Assembly: GCF_000337555.1 (NCBI RefSeq)
Contig: NZ_AOIO01000007.1
Coordinates: 146,293-210,292, forward strand
Origin: Natrialba asiatica DSM 12278
GTDB lineage: Archaea > Halobacteriota > Halobacteria > Halobacteriales > Natrialbaceae
DNA: 64,000 nt
Direction: 5' to 3'
Shown: piece after piece, positions 1 through 8,603 of the stretch
How positions within the stretch are numbered: the first letter of the stretch is position 1
Layout: every line of letters starts with the position of its first letter
Notes under the pieces: model-generated
Databases searched by the model: none
Told to the model about the DNA's origin: nothing
Seen by the model: the letters and a program-made list of their open reading frames with translations, nothing else
Translations under genes and position numbers: made by a program

Positions 1-241
1 AGCCGGTTACACAGTGAAAATCCTGACGCTGAGTTTCTCGGGGAAGCTCGTTGAACTCGTCCCACGAATACGACAGTTCGTTTTCGACGGCACCAGTAAC
101 GGTGAACTCCCACGTCTCCATATCCTGCGGGGGCGTGCCGCTCTTCGAGAGCACCGGAAAGCGGTTCGTTCGGCTCTGTCCGGGCGGTAACCGATTCTCG
201 CCAAACTCCTCGTAAATGGACGTTACGTTCCTATCCACCAT
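1..241 (-). CDS. Molybdopterin-dependent sulfite-oxidase-like oxidoreductase, N-terminal part (truncated by window edge)
   Basis: The reverse frame opens with ATG at 241 and stays open to base 1, giving about 80 residues that begin MVDRNVTSIYEEFGENRLPP. The stretch TWEFTVTGAVENELSYSWDEFNELP followed by DFHCVTG is the hallmark of the molybdopterin-binding domain of the sulfite oxidase/YedY superfamily, where the Cys of the HCVTG segment ligates molybdenum. No signal peptide is visible at this start, so the haloarchaeal protein is probably cytoplasmic. The C-terminal part lies outside the window, and substrate and partner cannot be told. The assignment to the superfamily is from remembered motifs and is fairly safe; the exact reaction is not. 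Confidence 0.72.
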   Translation of the reverse strand, partial: MVDRNVTSIYEEFGENRLPPGQSRTNRFPVLSKSGTPPQDMETWEFTVTGAVENELSYSWDEFNELPRETQRQDFHCVTG

Positions 242-371
242 ATCCCGTTTCAGCGGCGGACGCTATAAGAATCCCTGCCCGACAATCGTCACCCTCTCAT
301 ACGCGTTCGATGTGCGGCGTCGCAGGGGGTGGTATTTTTTTGCTGGCGTTCGTGAATAGCCCCGAATCACC

Positions 372-626
372 ATGCCGCTCATTCACTTCGAAATGGCCGA
401 TTCACCCGAACGAACGCAGATCGGAGAGGGACTCGTTCGGTTTGCCGTCCAATCGGGACGCCTGGAAACCGGACGGAACGACGGGAAATACTTCTTACAC
501 CACGCGGACGGGTGTGATGCCGATGGGAAACGAATCAAACCGGGCGACGGGTTCTTTTTCGATACGAATACGGGGGATATCCTCTGTGAAGAACACGGAA
601 AAGACCGAAGCGAAGCTGATGCATAA
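372..626 (+). CDS. Small conserved-looking hypothetical protein (84 aa)
   Basis: An 84-residue protein with normal acidic haloarchaeal composition and no membrane segment. It contains two single cysteines (CDADG and CEEHG) and several Asp/Gly turns but no motif I recognise. A T-rich element around 330-345 could serve as its TATA box. It stands between a molybdoenzyme and a thiol-redox cluster, which does not by itself fix a role. Alternative frames in the same stretch give basic, Arg-rich products typical of shadows, which supports this frame. Confidence 0.55.
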   Translation: MPLIHFEMADSPERTQIGEGLVRFAVQSGRLETGRNDGKYFLHHADGCDADGKRIKPGDGFFFDTNTGDILCEEHGKDRSEADA

Positions 627-800
627 TCTCGTTCCCGTTGAGATTATTCCGTCGGAAGAACGGGCTCGTCTCCGGATCGAGCAGTCACACAACGGCCTCT
701 GGCTGCGATACTTCGTTTCGACGGGCCGCCGATGCGCTTAGAGCGGGAACGGTCTCCGATTCCATATCGGCGTTGACGGCCAGTACAGCCACCAGTGACT

Positions 801-812
801 AGTTTATATACG
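801..812 (+). promoter_or_regulatory. TATA-type promoter of the peroxiredoxin-DsbA pair
   Basis: The sequence AGTTTATATACG is a good haloarchaeal TATA box and lies about 31-42 bases before the ATG at 843, so the transcript should have a very short leader. Confidence 0.5.
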
Positions 813-842
813 CAGCGGACGTAACGCTCTCGAGGCTTCAGT

Positions 843-1373
843 ATGAGCACCGGTCATTACGCTATTTCGGCGGGAGAAATCCACCGCGAGCCGCTGTCGG
901 CGGGGACGCGTGCACCGGAGTTTACGCTCCCAACGACCCCGGACCAAACCGTTTCGCTGAGCGATTTTCACGGTCAGCCGGTCGTACTCGCGTTCTACCC
1001 GGCCGATTGGAGCCCTACCTGTGGCGGCCAGCTATCGCTGTACAACCAGCTCCTCCCGGAGTTCCAGGCCCACGGTGCGCAACTGCTCGGCGTCTCGGTG
1101 GACGGCGTCTGGTGTCACCGTGCCTTCGAGGAAGACAGGAATATCCACTTCCCACTACTCGCCGATTTCGAGCCGAAAGGTGCCATCGCAAAAGCTTACG
1201 GCGTGTATCGTGATGCCGTCGGAACGAGCGAACGGGCGCTGTTCGTTATCGATGCCGGCGGTATTATTCAGTGGAGTTACGTCTCTCCGATCGGAATCAA
1301 CCCCGGTGCCGACGGTATCCTTCGCGAACTCGAGGCCCTTTCCACGACCGTCGATATGGAGGAGAGTCGATGA
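843..1373 (+). CDS. Peroxiredoxin (AhpC/TSA, AhpE/BCP-like)
   Basis: A 176-residue thioredoxin-fold peroxidase that reduces hydroperoxides with a cysteine. The peroxidatic site is visible as FYPADWSPTCGG with Cys60, matching the family pattern in which Thr and Pro precede the Cys; a second Cys at position 91 (VWCHRAF) could be the resolving residue. Length is typical for BCP/AhpE-like enzymes, with no signal peptide, so it acts in the cytoplasm. Its stop overlaps the start of the downstream DsbA-like gene (ATGA), so the two are translated together, and the DsbA-like protein is a plausible electron partner. That partnership is inference. Confidence 0.88.
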   Translation: MSTGHYAISAGEIHREPLSAGTRAPEFTLPTTPDQTVSLSDFHGQPVVLAFYPADWSPTCGGQLSLYNQLLPEFQAHGAQLLGVSVDGVWCHRAFEEDRNIHFPLLADFEPKGAIAKAYGVYRDAVGTSERALFVIDAGGIIQWSYVSPIGINPGADGILRELEALSTTVDMEESR

Positions 1374-1936
1374 GTGGCGACCCGACTCGATCTGACGTCT
1401 CCCAACTGGTTGTTCCCGTGACTGAGGACGACCACCGGCAGGGCCCCGACGATGCCGCCGTCACGCTCGTCGAGTACGGCGACTACCAGTGTTCGCATTG
1501 CGGGCAGGCGTCCCCTCTCATCAAGGACGTGCAGGAACAGTTCGGAGACGATCTGCGGTTCGTCTTTCGGAATTTCCCGCTCACGTCCATACATAAGTAC
1601 GCCCAACACGCCGCCGAGGCAGCCGAAGCCGCCGGTGCGCAGGGCGAAGAGGAATTTTGGTCGATGCACGATCTGCTTTACGAAAACCAAGACGCTCTCG
1701 ACGACGAGTCGCTGATTACGTACGCCGAACAACTCGGTCTCGATCCCGAACGGTTTCGGAGCGACTTCGCAAGTCACGCCTTCGAAGATCGAATCCACGA
1801 ACAGTTCGTCGGCGGGGCTCGTTCGGGAGTCAACGGAACACCGACGTTCTATATCAACGGCGAACGCTACGACGGCTCGTGGTCTCCGTCCCCACTATCG
1901 ACTGCAATTCAGCGAGTACTTTCATCTAGTCGGTGA
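1370..1936 (+). CDS. DsbA-family thioredoxin-fold protein
   Basis: A 188-residue thiol oxidoreductase of the DsbA/FrnE type. The redox motif is Cys41-Ser-His-Cys44 just after a VTLVEYGDYQC strand, the helical insertion holds PLTSIHKYAQHAAEAAEAA, and the cis-proline loop is GVNGTPTFYING. The start was set at 1370, where ATG overlaps the peroxiredoxin stop by four bases, rather than at any earlier in-frame codon. There is no signal peptide or TM segment, so it is cytoplasmic, unlike bacterial DsbA. It closely resembles the N-terminal domain of the next gene, which suggests local duplication. Likely role: thiol-disulfide exchange supporting the peroxidase or protein folding under oxidative stress. 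Confidence 0.85.
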   Translation: MSGDPTRSDVSQLVVPVTEDDHRQGPDDAAVTLVEYGDYQCSHCGQASPLIKDVQEQFGDDLRFVFRNFPLTSIHKYAQHAAEAAEAAGAQGEEEFWSMHDLLYENQDALDDESLITYAEQLGLDPERFRSDFASHAFEDRIHEQFVGGARSGVNGTPTFYINGERYDGSWSPSPLSTAIQRVLSSSR

Positions 1937-1982
1937 TGGGACTGCCGATATCTCTACCAACGCGTGTACAGTCGTCCCAAAC

Positions 1983-1995
1983 ACAGTACTACTGT
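1983..1995. promoter_or_regulatory. Short palindrome just before the DsbA-FNT start
   Basis: ACAGTA-C-TACTGT is a perfect 6-base inverted repeat with one central base, ending eight bases before the ATG at 2004. It would overlap the transcription start and could be an operator. No regulator is identified. Confidence 0.3.
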
Positions 1996-2003
1996 AAAAT
2001 ACT

Positions 2004-3524
2004 ATGAGTGAGACTGAGATACAAACGTTAGAGATGCCGGTTAGCGGACGCGATCATATTCGAGGCTCTGACGGGGCCTCCGTGACGCTCGTCCAATATA
2101 GTGATTATGAATGCCTATCTTGCGGGGATATTTACCCGATCATCCAGCGGATCCAAAACCGGATCGGTACTCGGCTTCAACTCGTGTTTCGGAACTTTCC
2201 ATTAACTCAACAGCATCCGCGCGCACAACAGGCAGCGGAAGCCGCCGAGGCCGCGGGCGCACAGGGCCGATTTTGGGAGATGCACGATCTCCTCTACCAA
2301 CACCAGGACGCGCTTGCTCGAGAGGATCTTATTGGGTATGCTGAACAACTCGCCCTCGATACCGATCGATTCACGGACGAATTAGACACCGGGACGTACG
2401 AGAGGCGGATTCAGAACGACGTTCAAAGTGGCGTGAGAAGCGGTGTGAACGGTGTTCCAACCTTTTTCATTAACGGTGAGCGCTACGATGGGCCGCTCAC
2501 TTTCGACTCGTTACTCGCCACTATCGCCAGCGCAGGCGATCTCATCGATATCCAACAATCGATGCAACGGGAGAACCGCGAGCTTCGAGAGACGATCGAT
2601 AGATCTCGCCAGGGCGCGCCTGCAGCGGGCGAGGCAGTTCGTGACCGTTTTTCTGCGGACGAAATTTTCCAGCGAGTAACGGCGACTGCGTACGAAGATA
2701 TCGATCGGAGCAAACAACTCCTGTTTTTCAGTGGGCTCGCCGCTGGCATCAGCGTCGGGGGGACGTTCCTTGCACGAGCAGCCATGACGACAGCCTATCC
2801 GGACGACCCAACCGGGATCGGGAATATTCTTTATCCGATCGGATTCATAATTATCGTCCTCGGAAACTACCAGCTATTCACCGAAAATACATTAACGCCA
2901 GTAACACTCGTCTTGACGCGATTTGCAAGCCTCCCGCAACTCCTTCGCCTCTGGGGAATCGTTCTTGCTGCGAATGTCATCGGCGCGGGAATCGTCGCCT
3001 ATCTCCTCGCTACCACGAATGTCTTTACTCCGGAAACCGCCGAGACGGCACAGCAATTCGGCGAGCATGCGCTGAGCGTCTCATGGTCGGGACTCTTCTA
3101 TAAAGGCGCATTCGCTGGTGGACTTGTCGCAACGATGGTCTGGCTCGTTCACGCTGCGCGAGATTCGCTCTCGCGATTCTTCATCGTGTACTTGATCATG
3201 TTTACGGTCCCTGCCACGGAACTGTTTCACTGTGTCGTCGGTGCCTGCGAAGTACTGTTCCTGGTGTTTGCCGGCGAAGCGGGGCTTCTCACCGTTTTCA
3301 CTCAATTTTTTGTCCCAGTTGCCCTCGGTAATACGGTCGGTGGTGTCGTGTTTGTCGCTCTTGTGAACTACAGTATGACCGAAATCCGGCACTTCCCCGA
3401 CCGAGGTCAGCAACGCCGTGAACTCTCCTGGCCAGAATGGGTGTTTGGAACTCGTTTGATAGAACGACTCACCTCGATACGGCGTCGCGATGATGCCAAT
3501 ACAAGCGAGACCCCCTCTGAATGA
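2004..3524 (+). CDS. DsbA domain fused to formate/nitrite/hydrosulfide-type (FNT) channel
   Basis: A 506-residue two-part protein. Residues about 1-180 are a DsbA-like thioredoxin domain with Cys37-Leu-Ser-Cys40 and the cis-Pro loop GVPTFFING. A charged linker (about 185-225) leads to a membrane domain (about 235-470) with six hydrophobic stretches and FNT signatures such as GNYQLFTENTL, the FYKGAFAGG segment and GNTVGG. FNT proteins form pentameric channels for formate, nitrite or hydrosulfide with both termini in the cytoplasm, so the thiol domain should sit on the cytoplasmic face. It follows a peroxiredoxin and a second DsbA protein. I infer control of, or chemistry on, a sulfur or oxyanion substrate passing the channel; substrate is unknown. 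Confidence 0.85.
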   Translation: MSETEIQTLEMPVSGRDHIRGSDGASVTLVQYSDYECLSCGDIYPIIQRIQNRIGTRLQLVFRNFPLTQQHPRAQQAAEAAEAAGAQGRFWEMHDLLYQHQDALAREDLIGYAEQLALDTDRFTDELDTGTYERRIQNDVQSGVRSGVNGVPTFFINGERYDGPLTFDSLLATIASAGDLIDIQQSMQRENRELRETIDRSRQGAPAAGEAVRDRFSADEIFQRVTATAYEDIDRSKQLLFFSGLAAGISVGGTFLARAAMTTAYPDDPTGIGNILYPIGFIIIVLGNYQLFTENTLTPVTLVLTRFASLPQLLRLWGIVLAANVIGAGIVAYLLATTNVFTPETAETAQQFGEHALSVSWSGLFYKGAFAGGLVATMVWLVHAARDSLSRFFIVYLIMFTVPATELFHCVVGACEVLFLVFAGEAGLLTVFTQFFVPVALGNTVGGVVFVALVNYSMTEIRHFPDRGQQRRELSWPEWVFGTRLIERLTSIRRRDDANTSETPSE

Positions 3525-4262
3525 ACTCTGATGAGTTTTCTCGATTTGATCTTTCCAACTGCGACGAGCACACGTCGAAGACGACTGACCTACGCCATCG
3601 GGAGACGCATTTCTGATCCGCTCGACGCTGTTGCTGAACTCGCCTACGGAGTGTGATGATCTCACGCCGAGATATTTCGAATCTCGACGCTGTTCTCTCA
3701 GTATCGTCGGTAGAACCTGTTCACCATTCTACCCGACTCAGGATGCGGGCTCAAAGCAGCACTCGCGCCACGAGTTCCGAATCCAGCCACAAGTACGGGA
3801 ACGCTGTCAAGCCCCTCTTCAGCGGAGACCGAGGTGTAGTTCTTATTTCCGGGTTTGGGAATCGTTTCACCCGCACTCAGCCGCTGACTACCAACATATA
3901 GCTACGAAGACCGCATCTGACGGGGAACTCACCTCCTTCGACTAGCGATTTCGGGGTGTACAATCCCGACATAGCTTCACGGTCTCTTCGGTCGCTGGTC
4001 CGTTTCGTAATCGCTTACCACGCCGTACTAACGGGATACAGCTCTCTCCCTTCTCTCTAACCGGTTTTGAACGAGAGCCTGAATTGAGTGCTGGAAATGA
4101 CGAAAAAGACCCTTATATTGTAACGTGGGATCTGTGTATGAAGTACATCTCGCATTCACCTGCAATTGTTGGGGTAAGATTGCCGATTTCCCTGGAACAA
4201 TAACAACCACCATTTACACCGGTGAAGATGAGTGGCCTGACGAAGTCGCCAGCCGACGCTAG
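3525..4262. other. Intergenic stretch without a convincing gene
   Basis: About 740 bases of lower coding quality. A 41-residue frame (3532-3657, beginning MSFLDLIFPTATSTRRRR) is open but has no recognisable features. A TATA-like CTTATATTG near 4110-4118 could start transcription toward the esterase. No RNA gene or IS end was recognised. Confidence 0.4.
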
Positions 4263-5324
4263 ATGCAGTCTATACGGTTGGACGACGGTAAGTCACAAAA
4301 TAGTGAGCGAAATATGATGCAGATCAATCACACGCAGCCGGAAACCGAGTCCAGCGAACTCCGAGCTGAAGAACTCGATTCGGATGCCCAAGCACTGTTA
4401 AATACGCTGGAGGATGAAGGTGCGCCCGACCTTACGCAATTGTCGCCCGAACAAGCTCGAACGCTCCTTGGCGACCTGTTCTCTCCAGATATCGAACCTG
4501 AACCGGTCGCTTCGGTAGATGACCGAAAAATCCCGGCGTACGCGCGTGACATCCGGGTTAGAATCTACGATCCGGACCCGGATCAAACACTCCCTGCAGT
4601 CGTCTACTTCCACGGCGGCGGATGGGTCGTCGGTAATATCGATACCCACGACAAAGTCGCCCGTTCATTGGCAAATCACGGTCAGTGCGTCGTCGTCTCC
4701 GTTGACTACCGAAAAGGGCCGGAACACCCCTTCCCAGGGGCCGTGGAAGATTCCTACTTAGCGACCAAATGGACTGCCGACAACGCCGCAGCACTCGGTG
4801 CGGGTGCAGGGTTGGCTGTCGTCGGTGAGAGTGCGGGTGCCACCCTTGCAACCGTGGTCGCACAGATGGCCGTCGAGAAGGATCTCGGTGCCCCGGAGAT
4901 CGACCACCAGGTACTGTTCTATCCCGTCACCGACCATTCCTTTGACACCGAATCGTACGAGATAAACGCCGAGAATTACTTCTTGACGACCCGAGGAATG
5001 GTCTGGTTCTGGAACCATTATCTCCGCAACGATATCGACGGTGCAAACCTTCGAGCCTCCCCATTACGCGCTCCTGAGCGAGTTCTCACTGCACTCCCTC
5101 CGGTAACTATGTACTCCAGCGGCTACGATCCGCTCCGAACAGAACAGTTCGCGTACGGGAGAGCGCTCGCCGATGCAGGCGTCTCTGTCGACCATACCCA
5201 CTACGAAGATATGATCCACGACTTCGCCAATATGAGCCAGCTTGCGGATCCGTTTCCCGCAATCGAAGCAGGTGTTGATGTGCAAGAACGGGCCGGCAAA
5301 GCGCTTCGTGAGGCCTTCGAGTAA
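4263..5324 (+). CDS. Alpha/beta hydrolase, HSL-type acyl esterase
   Basis: A 353-residue carboxylesterase of the hormone-sensitive-lipase family. The oxyanion-hole motif HGGGW sits near residues 117-121, the nucleophile elbow is GESAG with Ser190, and the rest of the triad is seen as Asp in SSGYDPL and His in MIHDF near the C-terminus. It hydrolyses short acyl esters in the cytoplasm (no signal peptide); the true substrate is unknown. The start is uncertain: ATG at 4263 is used, but ATGs at 4314 and 4317 would drop a weakly conserved leader. The N-terminal 90 residues form the usual cap region. It appears monocistronic. Confidence 0.85.
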   Translation: MQSIRLDDGKSQNSERNMMQINHTQPETESSELRAEELDSDAQALLNTLEDEGAPDLTQLSPEQARTLLGDLFSPDIEPEPVASVDDRKIPAYARDIRVRIYDPDPDQTLPAVVYFHGGGWVVGNIDTHDKVARSLANHGQCVVVSVDYRKGPEHPFPGAVEDSYLATKWTADNAAALGAGAGLAVVGESAGATLATVVAQMAVEKDLGAPEIDHQVLFYPVTDHSFDTESYEINAENYFLTTRGMVWFWNHYLRNDIDGANLRASPLRAPERVLTALPPVTMYSSGYDPLRTEQFAYGRALADAGVSVDHTHYEDMIHDFANMSQLADPFPAIEAGVDVQERAGKALREAFE

Positions 5325-6199
5325 CCGTACTCATCAGGTGCCTAGGTAGATTAATATCCGTATTTTTGGCTGGAGGCCGACAGCGCTCCGCCAGTGCCTG
5401 GGTTTTGCTTCCCGGCCCGCAAACGATGTACTTGCCCCGCTCACTAGAAAGACAATACAACGACACCTTGGTCACTGGAACAGAGGGACTAATGACAACA
5501 GGGGATCAATTGTGCGGTCACACTCTCACCTTCAGTATCGACGAAAGGAATTACAATAGTACATATGTAATTATTGGGTACACAGACGGTAGTAGTATTC
5601 GAATAATACCACCATCGTCTAGAAAGAAGCGAAAACGGATAAAATACGGTGTTACTTCCAATTACCGTTCGGTGATAGTCGATAGATCATCTTTTATTGT
5701 TTCAGCACTGTCTAGTTTAGTATCGCCGCCAGAATATATCTGTTTAGTGATTCTTATAGGCATTGTGTGTTAGAGTAGTGTCCGATCCATTCAAGATATT
5801 CTCCGCTGCTTTCTTGACTGGCCGCTCACGAGTTGTGGAAGCGACCACCTCGAATATTCGAGGCAGACAATCACTTTTCGATCAGGTTTCGGTCGAGATA
5901 GTCGAACTGACCGTTCAAGCCTAATCGAGAGAGATATATAGAGAAGTGAGATCTCCATGGAAGTCGACGAAAAATAGTATTTCGGGAGAACTCGTGTTTT
6001 TCGGTTCATTGATGCAGAATCCCGGCGGCTGGACCAGTGTCTCGTCGTCCGAAGGCTGCGATGTTGGGAATCCTCTCTGACTTCCCATTATTGTGCCTAC
6101 TGTACAATATATATTGCTGTTTGTATCAACAGATATCTTATCTATGGTGGTTTGCGTCGGCGTGGTGTGTGCAGTAAAGTTGCACAGTGATCAATCCGG
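5325..6199. other. AT-richer intergenic stretch, nothing recognised
   Basis: About 875 bases with several open frames, the longest being 135 codons at 5366-5773, but these have Ser/Arg-rich composition and no family resemblance. I see no RNA gene or repeat here. Confidence 0.4.
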
Positions 6200-6653
6200 T
6201 TAAGTGAACTCGAGAAATGCCTCGAGTTCTGATTGGATGCATCCGGCAACACGTTCATAGTACTCCCAGAGCACTTCGTTGAAGGTCTCTCGAGTTGCCT
6301 CGTCGAGACTCGCTGCTCCTCGATACTCCTGATCGGGTATCTCCGGATGATATGTACACACGACCAGCGGTGTGTCGGTATCGAGTTTACCGCCGAACTC
6401 GAATTCCGCTCGAGGAGAGCAGTACTGACCGCGGACTGTCCGGTTCAGCACCGTCTCGCGAGCGCTTCATCCGGCTGTGCCGAATTCGATCAATCGCGCT
6501 GCTAGTAGTTCCCGTGACGGTGTAGCAACTGCTCACGGCTAGCTGCTTTCCGTCGGGCGCAAAGAGATCGATCGCATTGAGCCGGTCCGAAACTACTTTC
6601 CGAGCCGTCTCGATCGCCCTCGCCTTCAGATCCGATTTTGTCTGAAACAGCTG
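6200..6653 (-). pseudogene. Frameshifted remnant of a haloarchaeal small soluble protein gene
   Basis: The 3-prime part (6451-6200) encodes 83 residues of natural-looking sequence (FEFGGKLDTDTPLVVCTYHPEIPDQEYRG then EVLWEYYERVAGCI). Upstream, from about 6653 to 6530, a different reverse frame encodes equally natural sequence (KSDLKARAIETARKVVSDRLNAIDLFAPDGK). The two frames together look like one protein split by a frameshift around 6460-6530, and the upstream piece has no start codon after its in-frame stop at 6654-6656. I believe similar proteins of about 140 residues occur in haloarchaea as domains of unknown function, but this is from memory. Function unknown. Confidence 0.45.
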
Positions 6654-6703
6654 TTACACAGAAACGGGACTGAGCAAGGATTCGTCCGTTCGTCCTGATC
6701 GGA

Positions 6704-7360
6704 CTAATTGCTTAGTCGTCCCGAACTCTGCACCGTCGGGAGGTTCCAGTTGTAAGCAACCGCCGCTAACCGAGTCATAACGGTCACTACCGCACACACC
6801 ACAGCAGCCGTACTCCCGGCCGCTCCTACCGTTCCCACGAGCCAGTATGCACTGCCACCGAGGACTGCACAACTCGCATAGAAATCCTCGAAGAGGATGA
6901 ACGGGGATCGGTCGAGAAGAATATCTGCAAACGCGCCACCGCCGACGGCGTTGATCGTCGCAATAGCAACGATGCCAACCGCTGAAACACCCGCCTCAGT
7001 TGCGACGATAGCGCCGGTCGTCGTAAAGGCAGCGAGCCCGATAGCATCCGAGACAAGGGTGACTGGATGCGTTTCCGGCGATGTTAGAACGATACTCAGC
7101 ACGATTGCCAAGCCGACTCCGAGTAACCCCAAACTGATTTCGATCGGTGACTGGAGTGCTAATGGAACTCGTGTCACGAGGAGATCGCGCGTCGCTCCAC
7201 CAGCAAACGCCATTGCTAGTCCGGCGATGGTAACCCCGAACAGGTCGAACTCCTCACGGATCGCCTTTGATGATCCAACGAGTGCGAACGCAACCAAGCC
7301 GATCGTATTCATCACGGCAAATGGATCGCCGAATAGTAGGGTGATGACGTCCCGACTCAC
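6704..7360 (-). CDS. TRIC/UPF0126 (YadS-like) membrane channel or transporter
   Basis: A 218-residue membrane protein with six or seven hydrophobic segments and the duplicated glycine-rich signatures of the UPF0126/TRIC family: AFALVGSSKAIREEFDLFGV with AGLAMAFAGGATRDLL in the first half and a matching IGLAAFTTTGAIVA with INAVGGGAFADILL in the second. Family members are trimeric cation channels or, in bacteria, linked with glycine transport. The length matches the family. It is oriented away from the folded non-coding region to its right. The name is safe; the transported species is not known. Confidence 0.85.
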   Translation of the reverse strand: MSRDVITLLFGDPFAVMNTIGLVAFALVGSSKAIREEFDLFGVTIAGLAMAFAGGATRDLLVTRVPLALQSPIEISLGLLGVGLAIVLSIVLTSPETHPVTLVSDAIGLAAFTTTGAIVATEAGVSAVGIVAIATINAVGGGAFADILLDRSPFILFEDFYASCAVLGGSAYWLVGTVGAAGSTAAVVCAVVTVMTRLAAVAYNWNLPTVQSSGRLSN

Positions 7361-7526
7361 TGCGCTCGCCTATGAGAGCGAGTCTCTTGAGTGCTCCGTA
7401 TCGAACACTCTCTTCTACTCGAGCCACTGCGACGGAGTACGTGCGGTAGCTGTACGATCTGTACGTACCGTTTGAGTTTTAACCCCACTCCCCGTCGCGA
7501 GTTCAGCAGAGCCAGAGGTCTGAAGT

Positions 7527-7730
7527 TTTAATCGAGGTGGGTAGACGAACGGAACTCGCTTCGTTCCGGTCACCTTTCAACTATCCGAAGCGAAATAGCG
7601 CCGGGCGTGAAAAGCCGGAGGTCAGGCGATGGGTGGGGCAACCCATCGCTGGCGACAACGGGAGGCGTCAGTGGGTGCTGATTGGATCGCTGTCGCGCAC
7701 CGGTGCGCGACGGATAGTGCATCCCACCCC
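7527..7730 (+). ncRNA. Candidate structured non-coding RNA
   Basis: About 200 bases with three consecutive strong hairpins: AGGTG (7535) with CACCT (7571) enclosing CGGAAC/GTTCCG; a perfect 9-base stem GCGATGGGT (7626-7634) / ACCCATCGC (7641-7649); and a stem closed by GTGGG (7671) / CCCAC (7723) that contains a perfect 20-base palindrome at 7692-7711. TTTTAA boxes at about 7474 and 7526 could serve as promoters. The open frame through it is basic and unlike local proteins. It does not match my memory of archaeal RNase P or SRP RNA. Strand is inferred from the promoters. Confidence 0.35.
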
Positions 7731-7843
7731 ACCGTTATCAACTTCTACCCGATTCCCAGTCACTCGAAATCGTCCTCCGTTCGGGCGGCCGTTTGGATTG
7801 GTGACTCGACCACCGCCGATGTCGTCGACCAGTGACCGACGGC

Positions 7844-7890
7844 GGAGCTATAAATCGCAAAGAGAGTACTCGCGCCGAAAGGCGCGGGTG
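7844..7890 (+). promoter_or_regulatory. TATA-like box followed by a GNRA hairpin
   Basis: GCTATAAATC at about 7847-7856 is a good TATA box, and CGCGCC-GAAA-GGCGCG at 7871-7886 is a 6-base hairpin with a GNRA tetraloop. They could belong to a second small RNA or to the leader of the gene at 8040. Confidence 0.3.
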
Positions 7891-8039
7891 GATATCGATC
7901 GGCAGATCCGCTTGTAACGCGAGTTCAGTTCCAGAGTGATGCCTATATCGACGCTCTGCTCGTGATCACGGTCGTTGCGATCCGTCACGCACGGAGCGGG
8001 GGGAGAAGATTTACCACTGACTGGCCATTCAGCTAGGGT

Positions 8040-8465
8040 ATGGACCAGTCGACATCCCGCAAGCGACCGTGGCTTGCAGCAGGACTCGGACTGCTTGTTA
8101 CCGGACTCGGGCAACTGTACCTCCGCCGCTGGAAACGCGCACTCGGATGGGCGGTCTTTGCGGTGCTCGTCGGCGCATTCCTCGTCCCGGAGTCGACACT
8201 CGCAAACCCCGCATCAGCCGACCTCGTGGATGGTGCTCCGCTTCTCGTCGTCGGCGTCCTGAGCGTCGTCGACGCGTATCTCATCGCTCGACGACACAAC
8301 GTCCGACTCGCCGTCGCACAGGAATCCCGTTGTCCGTCCTGCTATCGTGAACTCGACGCTGACGTCGCGTTCTGCCCTTGGTGTGGAAGCGAGGTGCAGT
8401 CGACAGCAGCGGCCGACGGCTCGGCGCGGACCGACCTCGATACTTCGCCGGACGATCGCTTCTGA
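8040..8465 (+). CDS. Small membrane protein with C-terminal zinc ribbon
   Basis: A 141-residue protein with an N-terminal hydrophobic hairpin (LAAGLGLLVTGLGQLYLRRWKRALGW and the AVLVGAFLV segment), a third hydrophobic helix near residues 63-80, and a C-terminal zinc ribbon CPSCYRELDADVAFCPWCG. The GLGQLYLRRWKRAL motif resembles the TM2-type 'G-x-G-x-Y' repeat seen in small archaeal membrane proteins. Zinc-ribbon membrane proteins of this layout are common in haloarchaea without a known function. A further acidic tail follows the ribbon. Confidence 0.75.
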   Translation: MDQSTSRKRPWLAAGLGLLVTGLGQLYLRRWKRALGWAVFAVLVGAFLVPESTLANPASADLVDGAPLLVVGVLSVVDAYLIARRHNVRLAVAQESRCPSCYRELDADVAFCPWCGSEVQSTAAADGSARTDLDTSPDDRF

Positions 8466-8603
8466 ACTCGGGGTAGTTTTGCCCACTGTCGTCTTGTGAC
8501 TTCATCATCGGACAGTCTCTGAAAGCCAAGGCGCGAACCCGTTCTGTGGTGAACTCGTCCTCGGACTGAGCGGTAAAAAGTGCCCGTAACGACCCGAGTT
8601 CGG

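Noticed and set aside
5366-5773. 135-codon forward frame
   Set aside because: Composition unlike haloarchaeal proteins and no motif.
7527-7730. RNase P or SRP RNA gene
   Set aside because: The conserved GAGGAAAGTCC-type core of RNase P and the SRP helix-8 motif are absent.
7537-7917. 126-codon forward frame in the folded region
   Set aside because: Basic, Arg/Pro/Ser-rich translation and perfect hairpins in the DNA speak for RNA structure instead.
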